Assembly (NCBI RefSeq): GCF_005887635.2
Contig: NZ_CP040818.1
Location: forward strand, 2,076,501 to 2,140,500
Direction of reading: 5' to 3'
Length of the DNA stretch: 64,000 nt
DNA from: Paroceanicella profunda
Lineage (GTDB): Bacteria; Pseudomonadota; Alphaproteobacteria; Rhodobacterales; Rhodobacteraceae
The first letter of the stretch is position 1, and each line of letters opens with the position of its first letter. A program made the position numbers and the translations under genes. Shown piece after piece: positions 17,390 to 27,344 of the stretch. The notes beneath the pieces were generated by a model. The model was not told the origin of the DNA. It saw only the letters and a program-made list of their open reading frames with translations, and searched no databases.

Positions 17390-17785
17390 CCGCGCGCCGC
17401 ATGCGTTCCTGCAGCCGCGCGGTCCGCTCGTGCTTGCGACCTCGCCTCCCGGACGGGCTCTTGCCCCGGGCGTCCCGCGTGATCCCGAACCGCGCCCCCC
17501 GCAGGAGCGTTCCGGCCGCGCCTCATGTGCGCCCTGAGCCGCGTGTCACGCATGGGGTTCAGCTCCTGCGCCCGGCATGAGCTGTGACTCCGCGTGGCCC
17601 GTGTGAGGCCCGAGACCGCGGGTCCCGCGCGTGCCTTCAGGCCGCGCGTCCCGCATGGGTCTCAAAACCGCACGAGCCGCACCGGTCGCCAAACCGCGCA
17701 AGTCTTGCAGCCGCGCGTTTCGCACGGGTCATCGATCCACGCGTTCCGCGAAGGCAATCGATCCATGCGGTCCGCGTGAGGCGCC
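17390..17785 (+). repeat. Decayed 26-bp tandem array, about 16 units
   Basis: Units beginning CCGCG/CCGCA/CCACG start at 17390, 17415, 17440, 17465, 17490, 17516, 17539, 17565, 17590, 17616, 17642, 17668, 17694, 17711, 17737 and 17763. Spacing is 25-26 bp apart from a 23-bp unit (17516) and a truncated 17-bp unit (17694). The consensus is close to CCGCGCGTCCCGCATGGGTC plus six variable bases. Unit identity is modest, so it is an old array. It fills most of the 534-nt gap before mtnP. Confidence 0.8.
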
Positions 17786-17850
17786 ACTCTCTTGACGGAG
17801 CCGCCCCGGCGCTTCAGGAAAGGGGCGCAACGGCAGGAAAGGAACCCCGG

Positions 17851-18723
<873 letters not shown>

Positions 18724-18783
18724 CCCTCCCCATCCATCCGGGCCCGCACGGGCCCGACATTCCCCCGCCGGAGGCCTGACGCG

Positions 18784-19323
18784 ATGAAGAACCGCCTGAA
18801 TGTCGAGGATTACATCCGCACCATCCCGGACTTCCCCCATCAGGGGATCATGTTCCGCGACGTGACCACGCTGTTCAATGACCCGCGCGGCTTCCGCATG
18901 GCCATCGACCTGCTGCTGCACCCCTATGCGGGGCTGCAGATCGACCGGGTGGTGGGGCTGGAGGCGCGCGGCTTCATCCTGGGCGGCGCCATCGCGCACC
19001 AGCTCTCCACCGGCTTCGTGCCGATCCGCAAGAAGGGCAAGCTGCCCTGGCGCACCATCGCGCAGGATTACGTGCTGGAATACGGCGAGGCCACCGTGGA
19101 GATCCACGAGGACGCCATCCAGCCCGGCGAGCAGGTGCTGATCGTAGACGACCTGCTGGCCACCGGCGGTACCGCGGAGGCCGGCATCAAGCTGGTGGAG
19201 CGCCTCGGCGGCAACATCCTCGGCTGCGCCTTCGTGGTGGACCTGCCGGACCTGGGCGGCCGGCGGCGGCTGGAGGGCCTGGGCGTGGACGTGCACGCGC
19301 TGTGCAGTTTCGAGGGCGATTAA
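18784..19323 (+). CDS. apt: Adenine phosphoribosyltransferase
   Basis: Apt converts adenine and PRPP to AMP. 179 residues: the family start [20 protein letters not shown], the loop [29 protein letters not shown], and the PRPP-binding motif [19 protein letters not shown]. It lies 60 nt after mtnP on the same strand and recycles the adenine released by that enzyme. Confidence 0.97.
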   Translation: MKNRLNVEDYIRTIPDFPHQGIMFRDVTTLFNDPRGFRMAIDLLLHPYAGLQIDRVVGLEARGFILGGAIAHQLSTGFVPIRKKGKLPWRTIAQDYVLEYGEATVEIHEDAIQPGEQVLIVDDLLATGGTAEAGIKLVERLGGNILGCAFVVDLPDLGGRRRLEGLGVDVHALCSFEGD

Positions 19324-19672
19324 GCATTTGTTCGCCAGAACGCCCGCTCTGGTAACCAATTGGAAAGGATTGCCGGCTAGCTCTTGAGGGCCCAAGACAT
19401 TCAAGGGCTGCTGCTTGCAACCGTTTTCGGGGGATCATTCCGCAAGGGATGGGCCGTCCGGGGATCGGATCCGCGCCTCCCGGCTTTTTCGCCGGGGGGC
19501 GCAATCCGTTCCGGGGGCAGGCCGCGTGCCGGCCGGTCCGGTCCGGGGAGCGGCTGCTTCAGGTGCGGCCGGTTCCGGGGTGCGTTCGCGGGCAGACCGG
19601 TCCGGCTGCCGGCGGGGGAGGTCGCCCGGGCCCGGCGCGTCTTGTCCGTCCGTCGCGCCGCCGGCCCGCGCC
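19324..19672. other. Convergent gap between apt and the FAD oxidase gene
   Basis: The first 130 nt are less GC-rich and include the palindrome CCAATTGG; the rest repeats GGCCGGTYCGGGG-like blocks about every 30 bp, possibly another very decayed array. No gene and no clear terminator were seen. Confidence 0.4.
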
Positions 19673-21103
19673 TCAGGCGAGCAGCGCGCCCGGGTTCATG
19701 ATGCCCACAGGGTCCAGCGCCTGCTTGATCGCGCGCATGGCGGCGAGCTTCGCCGGGTCTCCGTACCGCACCAGGTCATCCACCTTCAGCCGGCCGATGC
19801 CGTGCTCGGCGCTCACCGAGCCCTCCCGGGCGTGAACGAGGTCATGCACGGTCTCGGTGACGCGGGCGCGCAGGGCGTCGTAGTCGGCGCGGTCGCGGCC
19901 CGCGGCGGGGAAGACATTGTAATGCAGGTTGCCGTCGCCCAGGTGGCCGAAGCAGTTCACCCGCATCGAGGCGTCCAGCGCGTGAAGGCGGGCCAGCCCC
20001 TCGTCGATGAACTCCGGGATGGCGGAGAGCGGCAGCGAGATGTCGTGCGAGGCGATGGCGCCCACGGCGCGGTTCGCCTCCGGGATGGTCTCGCGGATCT
20101 GCCACATCGCCTGGCGCTGGGCGAGGGAGCTGGCCAGAACGGCGTCGGTGGCGTCGCCGGCCTCGAAGGCCTCGGCCAGCGCCGCTTCCAATCCGTCCTG
20201 CACCTGCGCGCCGGCGCCGCCCGAGGCCTCGATCAGCGCGAACCAGGTGCCCTCGGCCAGCGGCGGCCGCAGGTCGGGCATGTGCTCGGCGAGGAAGTCC
20301 AGCCCGGTGCGGTGGATGAGCTCGAAGCCGCTCACCGCCTCGCCCAGCCTGTCCAGCGCGCGCTGCAGGATGCGGGCGGCGGCGGCGGGGGAGGGCGTGG
20401 CCACCCAGGCGGTGGCGGTGTCCGCGGGGCGGGGGAACAGCCGCAGGCTGGCGGCGGTGATGATCCCCAGGCTGCCCTCGGAGCCGATCAGCAGGTTGCG
20501 CAGGTCGTAGCCGGTGTTGTCCTTGCGCAGGCGGCGCAGGCCGTGCAGCACCGAGCCGTCCGGCAGCACCGCCTCGATGCCGAGGCACAGGTCGCGGGCG
20601 TTGCCGTAGCGCAGCACCTGCACGCCGCCGGCGTTGGTGGCGAGGTTCCCGCCGATGCGGCAGCTGCCTTCGGAGCCGAGCGAGAGCGGGAACAGCCGGT
20701 TCACCGCCTCCGCCGCCTCCTGCACGCCGGCGAGGGTGACGCCGGCTTCCACGGTGAGGGCGTTGTCGGCGGGCGAGGCATCCCGCACGGCCGAGAGACG
20801 CTCGACGCTGAGCAGGAGCGGCAGGGGCCCCTCGGGCATCACCTGCCCGGCCACCAGCCCGGTGCCCCCGGCCCGCGGCACGATGCCCACCCGCGCCTCG
20901 GCGCAGGCGCAGACGATGGCCGCCACGCCTTCGGTGTCGCGCGGCAGGGCGACGGCGCCGGCCCGGCCGTGGTAGCGCCCGCGCGGCTCCTCCAGGTCGG
21001 CGGCGCCGGCGGGGCGCAGGATGCCGGGGCCGACGCGTGCCTCGAGATGCTCGAGGAAGGCAGGGCTGGCGTCATTCAGGGCCCGGGGCGCGGACTGGGA
21101 CAT
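19673..21103 (-). CDS. FAD-binding oxidoreductase (GlcD/D-lactate dehydrogenase type)
   Basis: This is a 476-residue flavoprotein of the vanillyl-alcohol oxidase fold, like glycolate oxidase GlcD and D-2-hydroxyacid dehydrogenases. The FAD domain shows IVPRAGGTGLVAGQVMPEG and GSEGSCRIGGNLATNAGGVQ, then GSEGSLGIITAASLRLFP. The C-terminal cap includes MRVNCFGHLGDGNLHYNVFP and SAEHGIGRLK, conserved substrate and metal residues of the family. AGAGGAG precedes ATG 21103. Likely substrates are D-lactate, 2-hydroxyglutarate or glycolate; with no glcE/glcF alongside, it probably acts as a single-chain D-2-hydroxyacid dehydrogenase (inferred). Confidence 0.9.
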   Translation of the reverse strand: MSQSAPRALNDASPAFLEHLEARVGPGILRPAGAADLEEPRGRYHGRAGAVALPRDTEGVAAIVCACAEARVGIVPRAGGTGLVAGQVMPEGPLPLLLSVERLSAVRDASPADNALTVEAGVTLAGVQEAAEAVNRLFPLSLGSEGSCRIGGNLATNAGGVQVLRYGNARDLCLGIEAVLPDGSVLHGLRRLRKDNTGYDLRNLLIGSEGSLGIITAASLRLFPRPADTATAWVATPSPAAAARILQRALDRLGEAVSGFELIHRTGLDFLAEHMPDLRPPLAEGTWFALIEASGGAGAQVQDGLEAALAEAFEAGDATDAVLASSLAQRQAMWQIRETIPEANRAVGAIASHDISLPLSAIPEFIDEGLARLHALDASMRVNCFGHLGDGNLHYNVFPAAGRDRADYDALRARVTETVHDLVHAREGSVSAEHGIGRLKVDDLVRYGDPAKLAAMRAIKQALDPVGIMNPGALLA

Positions 21104-21215
21104 CTCGGAGCATCTCCTCTGGCGTTTTTCGGGGCGATCATGGCGATCGGCGCCGGGGATGCAAGGGAGCTGCGCCCCGCGCGCGCGGAGATCTGCTCCC
21201 GGGAGACGGTGCCGT

Positions 21216-22226
21216 TCAGCCCTCGCGCGGGGCGGCGGCGCGGCGCAGGCGGTCGTTGATCGCGCGTCCGAGGCCGGTTTCCGGCACCGGGGCGGCGGCG
21301 ATGCGGCCTTGCGGACCGGCGGCGGCGTCGAGGCGGCGCATGTGGGAGAAGAGGTTGGCGGCGGCCTCGGTGAGATCGCCCCGCGGGGAGAGGTTGAGGG
21401 CGGGACCTGCGGGCAGCACCGGGTCGGGGCCGAAGCCGAGCCAGGCCTCGCCGGCCTCCGGGGCGGCGGCGTCGAGGCGCAGCGATGCCGCGGGGGCGTA
21501 ATGGCTCGCAAGCTGGCCGGGGGCGACAGGCGCCCCGGCGCTCTCCCGCCCGCCCACCCCGAGCGCCGGGGCGCCTGCCGCGGCGAGGACGGCGGCGATC
21601 TCCTCCCGGGCGAGGCCGCCCTCGCGCAGGATCACGGCCGGGCGGCCCGGGTCCGACACGTCGACGATGGTCGATTCCACGCCGACGGGGCAGGGCCCGC
21701 CGTCCAGCACCGCGGCGATGCGCCCGCCCAGCCCGTCCAGCACATGGCCGGCGGTGGTGGGGCTGATGCGGCCGGAGGGGTTGGCCGAGGGCGCGGCGAT
21801 GCCGCGTCCGGTCTCGGAGAGCAGGCGCCGGGCGAGCGGGTGGGCCGGCACGCGCACCGCCACGCTGGGCAGGCCGGCGGTGACCAGCTCGGACAGCGGG
21901 GCGCCCGCGCGCCGCGGCAGCACCAGGGTGAGGGGGCCGGGCCAGAAGCGCTCGGCCAGCAGGCGGGCCAGTGGCGGAAACTCCGCGATGGTCTCCGCCG
22001 CGCCGCGATCGGGGAAATGCACGATGAGCGGGTTGAACTGCGGCCGGGCCTTGGCGGCGTAGATCGCGGCCACGGCATGGTCGTCGGAGGCATCGGCGCC
22101 CAGGCCGTAGACGGTCTCCGTGGCGAAGGAGACGAGGGCGCCCGCGCGCAGCAGGGCGGCGGCGCGGGCGATGCCGGCGCTGTCGGCGGCGAGGCGCTCG
22201 GTCTCGCCCTCGGCGGTGCTGGTCAT
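21216..22226 (-). CDS. L-threonylcarbamoyladenylate synthase (Sua5/YwlC/TsaC family)
   Basis: This enzyme makes threonylcarbamoyl-AMP from threonine, bicarbonate and ATP for the t6A modification of tRNA. 336 residues: the YrdC domain (about 15-210) has the signature VSFATETVYGLGADASDDHA, IYAAKARPQFNPLIVHF, and ISPTTAGHVLDGL with STIVDVSD. The extra C-terminal Sua5 domain (about 235-336) makes it the long Sua5-like form. ATG 22226 gives the natural start. It is 112 nt upstream of the FAD oxidase on the same strand. Confidence 0.93.
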   Translation of the reverse strand: MTSTAEGETERLAADSAGIARAAALLRAGALVSFATETVYGLGADASDDHAVAAIYAAKARPQFNPLIVHFPDRGAAETIAEFPPLARLLAERFWPGPLTLVLPRRAGAPLSELVTAGLPSVAVRVPAHPLARRLLSETGRGIAAPSANPSGRISPTTAGHVLDGLGGRIAAVLDGGPCPVGVESTIVDVSDPGRPAVILREGGLAREEIAAVLAAAGAPALGVGGRESAGAPVAPGQLASHYAPAASLRLDAAAPEAGEAWLGFGPDPVLPAGPALNLSPRGDLTEAAANLFSHMRRLDAAAGPQGRIAAAPVPETGLGRAINDRLRRAAAPREG

Positions 22227-22549
22227 GGCGGCTCCTGCTCCTCGGCTCCGGGCGCGCCGCTGGCGCGGATTGGGGTCTCGTCCACCGGCCGGGGCCGGGG
22301 CGCGCATCGCTGCGCGGTTCGGTCTCGCGCAGCGGCGGGGCCGGGGGCGCGGGTGGTCTCCGGGCCCGGTGCGGCCGGCTGTGCCCTTTGCCGTGCGCAC
22401 GGCCCGCGGGTCATCGGCCTGGCCCGGGCGCGGCGCGCGCCGGCTTGTCGTCCGCCGGCGAGGGGCCTAGAGTTCGCCCAAAGGCCGGCCCGGGTTTCTA
22501 GCGCGTCCCGGCGCCGGTTGAAAGCGGATCACACGCAGGAGGAAACGTA
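22227..22549. other. Divergent gap upstream of the acyl-CoA dehydrogenase
   Basis: No gene is seen. It must hold promoters for the divergent Sua5 and acyl-CoA dehydrogenase genes; AGGAGG at about 22537-22542 serves the latter. Short hairpins (for example CGCTGCGCG around 22310-22340) are present. Confidence 0.4.
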
Positions 22550-24265
22550 ATGGCCTATCGCCCGCCCGTGGAGGAGATCATCGCGAGCATGCGCGTCATC
22601 GGTGCCGACCGGCTGACCGCGACCGACCTGTTCGCCGAGGCGACGCAAGAGACCGTGGAGGCGATTCTCGCCGAGGCCGCGAAGCTGGCCGCCGAGGTGC
22701 TCGCGCCGCTGCAGCGCGCGGGAGACCTGCAGGGCGCGCGGCTGGAGAACGGCGTCGTACGCTCCTCCCCCGGATATATGCAGGGCTATGCCGCGATCCG
22801 CGACGGCGGCTGGGTGGGGATCACGGCCGACCCGGAGCACGGCGGAATGGGCCTGCCGCTCACCCTCGCCACGGCGGTGGGGGAGATGATGTCCGGCGCC
22901 TGCGTGGCGCTCGCGCTGAACCCGCTGCTCACCCAGGGCCAGATCGAGGCGCTCACGCATCACGCCTCCGAGGAGATCCGCGCGCTCTACCTGCCCCGGC
23001 TCGTCTCCGGCGAATGGACCGGCACGATGAACCTCACCGAGGCGCAGGCCGGCTCCGACGTGGGCGCCCTGCGCGCCGTCGCCGTGCCGAACGGCGACGG
23101 CACCTACGCGGTGAGCGGTCAGAAGATCTTCATCACCTGGGGCGACCATGACCTGACGCCCAACATCGTGCACCTGGTGCTGGCGCGCCTGCCGGACGGG
23201 CCGAAGGGCACCAAGGGGATCTCGCTGTTCCTGGTGCCGAAATACATTCCGGACGCGGAGGGGAACCCCGGCCCGGCCAACAGCCTGCGCGCGCTCAGCC
23301 TGGAGCACAAGCTGGGCATGCACGGCTCCGCCACGGCGGTGATGGAGTTCGACGGCGCCACCGGCTGGCTGGTGGGCGCCCCGCATGACGGCATGGCGGC
23401 GATGTTTACCATGATGAACGCGGCGCGCATCGGCGTGGGCGTGCAGGGGCTGGGCGTGGCGGAAGCCGCGATGCAGAAGGCCCTCGCCTACGCGCTGGAC
23501 CGCCGGCAAGGCCGGAGCCTGATCGAGGGCGGCACGGGAAGCATCATCGACCATGCCGACGTACGCCGCATGGCGATGACCATGCGCGCGCTCACCGCGA
23601 CGGCCCGGGCCCTGTGCCTCGACACCGCCTTCAGCCACGACATGGCCCGCGCGGCGGCGGAGCCCGCGGCCTGGGAGGCACGCTGCGCCTTCCTCACCCC
23701 GATCTGCAAGGCCTTCGGCACCGACGTGGGCCGGGAGGTCTCCGACCTGGGCATCCAGATCCACGGCGGCATGGGGTTCATCGAGGAAACCGGCGCGGCG
23801 CAATACTGGCGCGACGTGCGGGTGGCCGCGATCTACGAGGGCACCAACGGCATCCAGGCCATGGACCTCGTGGCGCGCAAGCTGATGGACGGGGGGGCCG
23901 CGGCGCGCGGCCTGCTGGAGGAGGTGGCCGGCACCGTGGCCGATGCGCGGGAGGCCGAACCCGCCCTGACCGTCGCGCTGGAGACCGCCCGCGCCGAGCT
24001 GGCCCGGGCCACGGACTGGCTGCTGGACGCGCCGCTCAACGACCGCTTCGCCGGGGCAAGCCCCTACCTGCGCGCCTTCGCGCTGGTGCTGGGCGGCCAC
24101 TACCTGCTGCGCGGCGCCCGGCTGATGCCCGGCGACGCCCGGCAGATCGCGCTTGCCCGCTTCCACATCCGCCAGCTTCTGGCGCAGGTGCCGTCGCTCT
24201 GCGCCACGGTCTGCGAGGGGGCCGCGCCGCTCTACGCGCTGGACGCGGAGGCCCTCGCCTCGTGA
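22550..24265 (+). CDS. Acyl-CoA dehydrogenase, DmdC-like long form
   Basis: This is a 571-residue FAD acyl-CoA dehydrogenase. It has the N-terminal helical domain (MAYRPPVEEIIASMRVIGAD), the middle domain with TMNLTEAQAGSDVGALRA and SGQKIFITWGDHDL, the C-terminal helical domain ending IQIHGGMGFIEETGAAQYWR and IYEGTNGIQAMDLVARKL, and an extra C-terminal extension of about 120 residues. This long architecture is that of 3-methylmercaptopropionyl-CoA dehydrogenases (DmdC) of the DMSP demethylation route and related enzymes; specificity cannot be settled here. The downstream gene overlaps it by 4 nt, so the two are co-translated. Confidence 0.9.
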   Translation: MAYRPPVEEIIASMRVIGADRLTATDLFAEATQETVEAILAEAAKLAAEVLAPLQRAGDLQGARLENGVVRSSPGYMQGYAAIRDGGWVGITADPEHGGMGLPLTLATAVGEMMSGACVALALNPLLTQGQIEALTHHASEEIRALYLPRLVSGEWTGTMNLTEAQAGSDVGALRAVAVPNGDGTYAVSGQKIFITWGDHDLTPNIVHLVLARLPDGPKGTKGISLFLVPKYIPDAEGNPGPANSLRALSLEHKLGMHGSATAVMEFDGATGWLVGAPHDGMAAMFTMMNAARIGVGVQGLGVAEAAMQKALAYALDRRQGRSLIEGGTGSIIDHADVRRMAMTMRALTATARALCLDTAFSHDMARAAAEPAAWEARCAFLTPICKAFGTDVGREVSDLGIQIHGGMGFIEETGAAQYWRDVRVAAIYEGTNGIQAMDLVARKLMDGGAAARGLLEEVAGTVADAREAEPALTVALETARAELARATDWLLDAPLNDRFAGASPYLRAFALVLGGHYLLRGARLMPGDARQIALARFHIRQLLAQVPSLCATVCEGAAPLYALDAEALAS

Positions 24266-25353
24266 ATGTCTGTACCAGGGAGGGGCAGGCGCCCCGCATC
24301 GCGCACCTGACCGAAACCGCCCCGGCGGAGGGGGAGGTCTATGAAATTGCCCCGGGCCTGCTCTGGGCCCGGATGGCGCTGCCCATGGCGCTCGACCACG
24401 TGAATGTCTACGCGCTGGAGGACCCGGACGGCTGGACCCTCGTGGACACCGGCTTCGACACCGCCCGCACCCGCGCGGTGTGGGAGCGCCTGCTCGCCGG
24501 CCCGCTGGGCGGGCGCCCGGTGCGCAGGGTGCTCGTCACCCATCACCACCCGGACCACATCGGCCTCGCCGGCTGGTTCCAGACCGTGCATGGCGCGGAA
24601 CTGCTCACCACGCGCATCGCCTGGCTCACCGCGCGGATGCTCACCCTGGACGAGCAGCCGGTGCCCAGCCCGGAAAGCCTCGCCTTCTACCATGCCGCCG
24701 GAATGGACGCGGAGCGGCTGGAGGCCCGGCGCAGCATGCGCCCGTTCAACTTCGCCGACATGGTGACGCCGCTGCCCGCCGGCTACACCCGCATCGGCGA
24801 GGGAGACCGGCTGCGCCTCGGCGGCCGCGACTGGCTGGTGCGCACCGGCGACGGCCACGCCCCGGAACATGCCACGCTCTGGGAGGAGACGGACAGCGCG
24901 CCGCTGCTGCTCTCCGGAGACCAGGTGCTGCCCGGCATCTCCTCCAACCTCGGGGTTCATGTCACCGAGCCGGGCGCGAACCCGGTGGAGGAGTGGATCG
25001 CCTCCTGCGTGCGCTTCGCCGGGCTTGCGCGCGCCGACCACCTGGTGCTGCCCGGTCACCGGCTGCCGTTCCGCGGCCTGGGCCTGCGCCTGCGCCAGCT
25101 TATCGACAATCACCACACCGCGCTGGAGCGGCTGACGGAGCACCTGCGCACGCCGCGCAGCGCGCCGGAGTGCTTCGTGATCCTGTTCCGCCGCACGATC
25201 GACGACAGCACCTACGGCCTCGCCCTGGGCGAGGCGCTGGGGCACCTCAACGCGCTGGAGGCCCGGGGCCTGGCGCGCCGCGAGACCGGGCCGGACGGCG
25301 TCTGGCGCTGGACGGCCATCCCCGCGCCGGACCTGCCCGCCGGAGCCTCCTGA
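24262..25353 (+). CDS. MBL-fold metallo-hydrolase
   Basis: This is a 363-residue metallo-beta-lactamase superfamily hydrolase. The metal motif is intact: VLVTHHHPDHIGLAGW (HxHxDH), with GDGHAPEHATL and LLLSGDQVLPGIS and a late VLPGHRLPFRG. A C-terminal winged-helix-like domain (about 285-363) follows, as in the LACTB2-like/thioesterase-type branch. Its GTG start overlaps the dehydrogenase stop (GTGA), implying coupled translation and a shared pathway. A role as a thioesterase or hydrolase in acyl-CoA catabolism is inferred. Confidence 0.88.
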   Translation: MNVCTREGQAPRIAHLTETAPAEGEVYEIAPGLLWARMALPMALDHVNVYALEDPDGWTLVDTGFDTARTRAVWERLLAGPLGGRPVRRVLVTHHHPDHIGLAGWFQTVHGAELLTTRIAWLTARMLTLDEQPVPSPESLAFYHAAGMDAERLEARRSMRPFNFADMVTPLPAGYTRIGEGDRLRLGGRDWLVRTGDGHAPEHATLWEETDSAPLLLSGDQVLPGISSNLGVHVTEPGANPVEEWIASCVRFAGLARADHLVLPGHRLPFRGLGLRLRQLIDNHHTALERLTEHLRTPRSAPECFVILFRRTIDDSTYGLALGEALGHLNALEARGLARRETGPDGVWRWTAIPAPDLPAGAS

Positions 25354-25581
25354 CGCGGCGCCGGAAGAAAGGGCGACGGGGAGCTTTGCCTGAACTGCCT
25401 GTTTACCCCGCCCGTGCGACGATTTATGACCTGCGGCCCTTGCGGAACGAAACATAATTTCGCAATTTGATCCGCGACAATGCGCGCATGAGACCATAAT
25501 GCACAGGCGCTTTGCGCGGGAGCGCGCTATACACGGGCCTGAGAGTGGAATTTCCTGCCCTGCGACCAGACGGAGGACAAG

Positions 25582-25728
25582 ATGGCGGAACACACAGACG
25601 GCCAGAGCGCCGGTGGGATGGACATTGCTGAGCAGCAGCGCACTTACGGCGCCTTCGTGAAGGGCATCACCTGGCTGGCCGGCGCGTCGGCGGTGATCCT
25701 CATCTTCCTGGCGCTGTTCAACTCCTGA
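25582..25728 (+). CDS. aa3-type cytochrome c oxidase subunit IV
   Basis: This tiny 48-residue protein is the single-helix subunit IV of the aa3 cytochrome c oxidase found in Rhodobacterales and Paracoccus. MAEHTDGQSAGGMDIAEQQR is followed by TYGAFVKGITWLAGASAVIL and IFLALFNS, one C-terminal membrane helix. The DIAEQQRTYGAFVK segment is the family mark. GGAGG precedes ATG 25582. The gene lies 38 nt before pntA, a known neighbourhood in this order; the other oxidase subunits are elsewhere. Confidence 0.9.
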   Translation: MAEHTDGQSAGGMDIAEQQRTYGAFVKGITWLAGASAVILIFLALFNS

Positions 25729-25766
25729 GTCCGCGCCCCGTGCGGACATCTAGGCGAGGGTAAACT

Positions 25767-26906
25767 ATGAAAATCGCGATTCCGAAGGAAACGCGCGATC
25801 ACGAGACGCGCGTTGCCGCTGTCCCCGAGACAGTGAAGAAATTCATCAAGCTGGGCGCCGAGGTGGTGGTCCAGTCCGGCGCCGGGCTCACTGCCAGCGT
25901 TCCGGATGCGGAGTACGAAGCCGCCGGGGCGACCGTCGCGAAAACCTATGCGCAGACCCTCAAGGGCGCCGACGTGATCCTGAAGATCCAGGCGCCCACC
26001 GAAGCCGAGCTGAAGTCGCTCGCCAAGGGGCAGAAGCTGTTCTGCTCCATGCAGCCCTACACCCTGCCGGAAATCATGGCCGGCTGCGCCGAGCGCGGCG
26101 TGGACGCCTTCGCCATGGAATTCATGCCGCGCATCACCCGCGCGCAGTCCATGGACGTGCTCTCCTCGCAGTCCAACCTTGCCGGCTACCGCGCCGTGAT
26201 CGAGGGGGCGGCCGCCTACGGCCGCGCCATGCCGCAGATGATGACGGCCGCCGGCACCGTGGCCCCGGCCAAGGTGTTCGTGATGGGCGTCGGCGTGGCC
26301 GGCCTGCAGGCCATCGCCACCGCCCGGCGCCTCGGCGCCATCGTGACCGCGACGGACGTGCGCCCGGCCACGGAGGAGCAGGTCCAGTCCCTCGGCGCGA
26401 AGTTCATCGCGGTGAAGAACGAGGAATTCGAACAGGCACAGACCTCCGGCGGCTATGCCAAGGAAATGTCCGACGACTACAAGAAGCAGCAGGCGGAACT
26501 CGTCGCCGGCCACATCGCCAAGCAGGACATCGTGGTCACCACCGCGCTGATCCCCGGCCGCAAGGCACCGATCCTGGTCACCAGCGCCATGGTGGCCTCC
26601 ATGCGCCCCGGCTCGATCATCGTGGATCTCGCCGTGGAACAGGGCGGCAACGTGGAAGGCGTGGTCCTCGGAGAGAATGTCGTCACCGACAACGGTGTCA
26701 CCCTCCTCGGCCTGCCGAACATCCCCGGCCGCATGGCTGCCGACAGTTCTGCACTCTACTCCCGCAATCATTACAATTTCCTTTCGCCCTTCTTCGGCGA
26801 GGGCGGCTTCGCCCTCGACCCCGAGGACGAGCTGGTGAAGGGCATCCAGCTCACGAAGGACGGTGAGATCATCCACCCGAACTTCGCGAAGAAGGAGGAC
26901 GCGTGA
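25767..26906 (+). CDS. pntA: NAD(P) transhydrogenase subunit alpha, part 1
   Basis: This is the soluble NAD(H)-binding domain I of proton-translocating transhydrogenase, which makes NADPH from NADH using the proton gradient. 379 residues: [20 protein letters not shown], the region [20 protein letters not shown], the Rossmann loop [20 protein letters not shown] and the mobile loop near [20 protein letters not shown]. In this lineage the alpha subunit is split, so the membrane helices are in the next gene. It overlaps that gene's ATG at the last base of the stop codon (TGATG). Confidence 0.96.
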   Translation: MKIAIPKETRDHETRVAAVPETVKKFIKLGAEVVVQSGAGLTASVPDAEYEAAGATVAKTYAQTLKGADVILKIQAPTEAELKSLAKGQKLFCSMQPYTLPEIMAGCAERGVDAFAMEFMPRITRAQSMDVLSSQSNLAGYRAVIEGAAAYGRAMPQMMTAAGTVAPAKVFVMGVGVAGLQAIATARRLGAIVTATDVRPATEEQVQSLGAKFIAVKNEEFEQAQTSGGYAKEMSDDYKKQQAELVAGHIAKQDIVVTTALIPGRKAPILVTSAMVASMRPGSIIVDLAVEQGGNVEGVVLGENVVTDNGVTLLGLPNIPGRMAADSSALYSRNHYNFLSPFFGEGGFALDPEDELVKGIQLTKDGEIIHPNFAKKEDA

Positions 26907-27331
26907 TGGAAAAGACCCTCGAAGACCTCGCACTCCGGCTGGCCGAGCTTTCGGCCCAGGTCGCCGAGCTGTCGACCCATGCCGCCACCGGGATGCCCCA
27001 GGCCGCGGAGGCCGCCTCCGACGCGGCCCTGCACGGCGGGGCCTCGCCCTTCGTCTACCTGTTCTCGGCCTTCGTGCTGGCCTGTTTCGTGGGCTATTAC
27101 GTGGTCTGGTCGGTGACACCGGCGCTGCACACGCCGCTGATGTCGGTCACCAACGCCGTCTCCTCGGTGATCGTGGTCGGCGCACTCATCGCGGTGGGCG
27201 TGGACCTCGACATCGCCTCGGGCTGGACCCGGGTCTTCGGCTTCATCGCGACGGTGCTCGCGGCGGTGAACATCTTCGGCGGCTTCCTCGTCACCGAACG
27301 CATGCTCGCCATGTACAAGAAGAAAGGCTGA
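26906..27331 (+). CDS. NAD(P) transhydrogenase subunit alpha, part 2 (membrane)
   Basis: This 141-residue protein holds the membrane helices of the alpha subunit (domain II part) of transhydrogenase. An N-terminal amphipathic stretch is followed by four hydrophobic segments, with [40 protein letters not shown] and [18 protein letters not shown], all typical of PntAB/PntA2. ATG 26906 shares one base with the pntA stop; an earlier GTG at 26903 is possible. It is followed by pntB after 13 nt. Confidence 0.95.
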   Translation: MEKTLEDLALRLAELSAQVAELSTHAATGMPQAAEAASDAALHGGASPFVYLFSAFVLACFVGYYVVWSVTPALHTPLMSVTNAVSSVIVVGALIAVGVDLDIASGWTRVFGFIATVLAAVNIFGGFLVTERMLAMYKKKG

Positions 27332-27344
27332 GAGGGCTCCCGAC

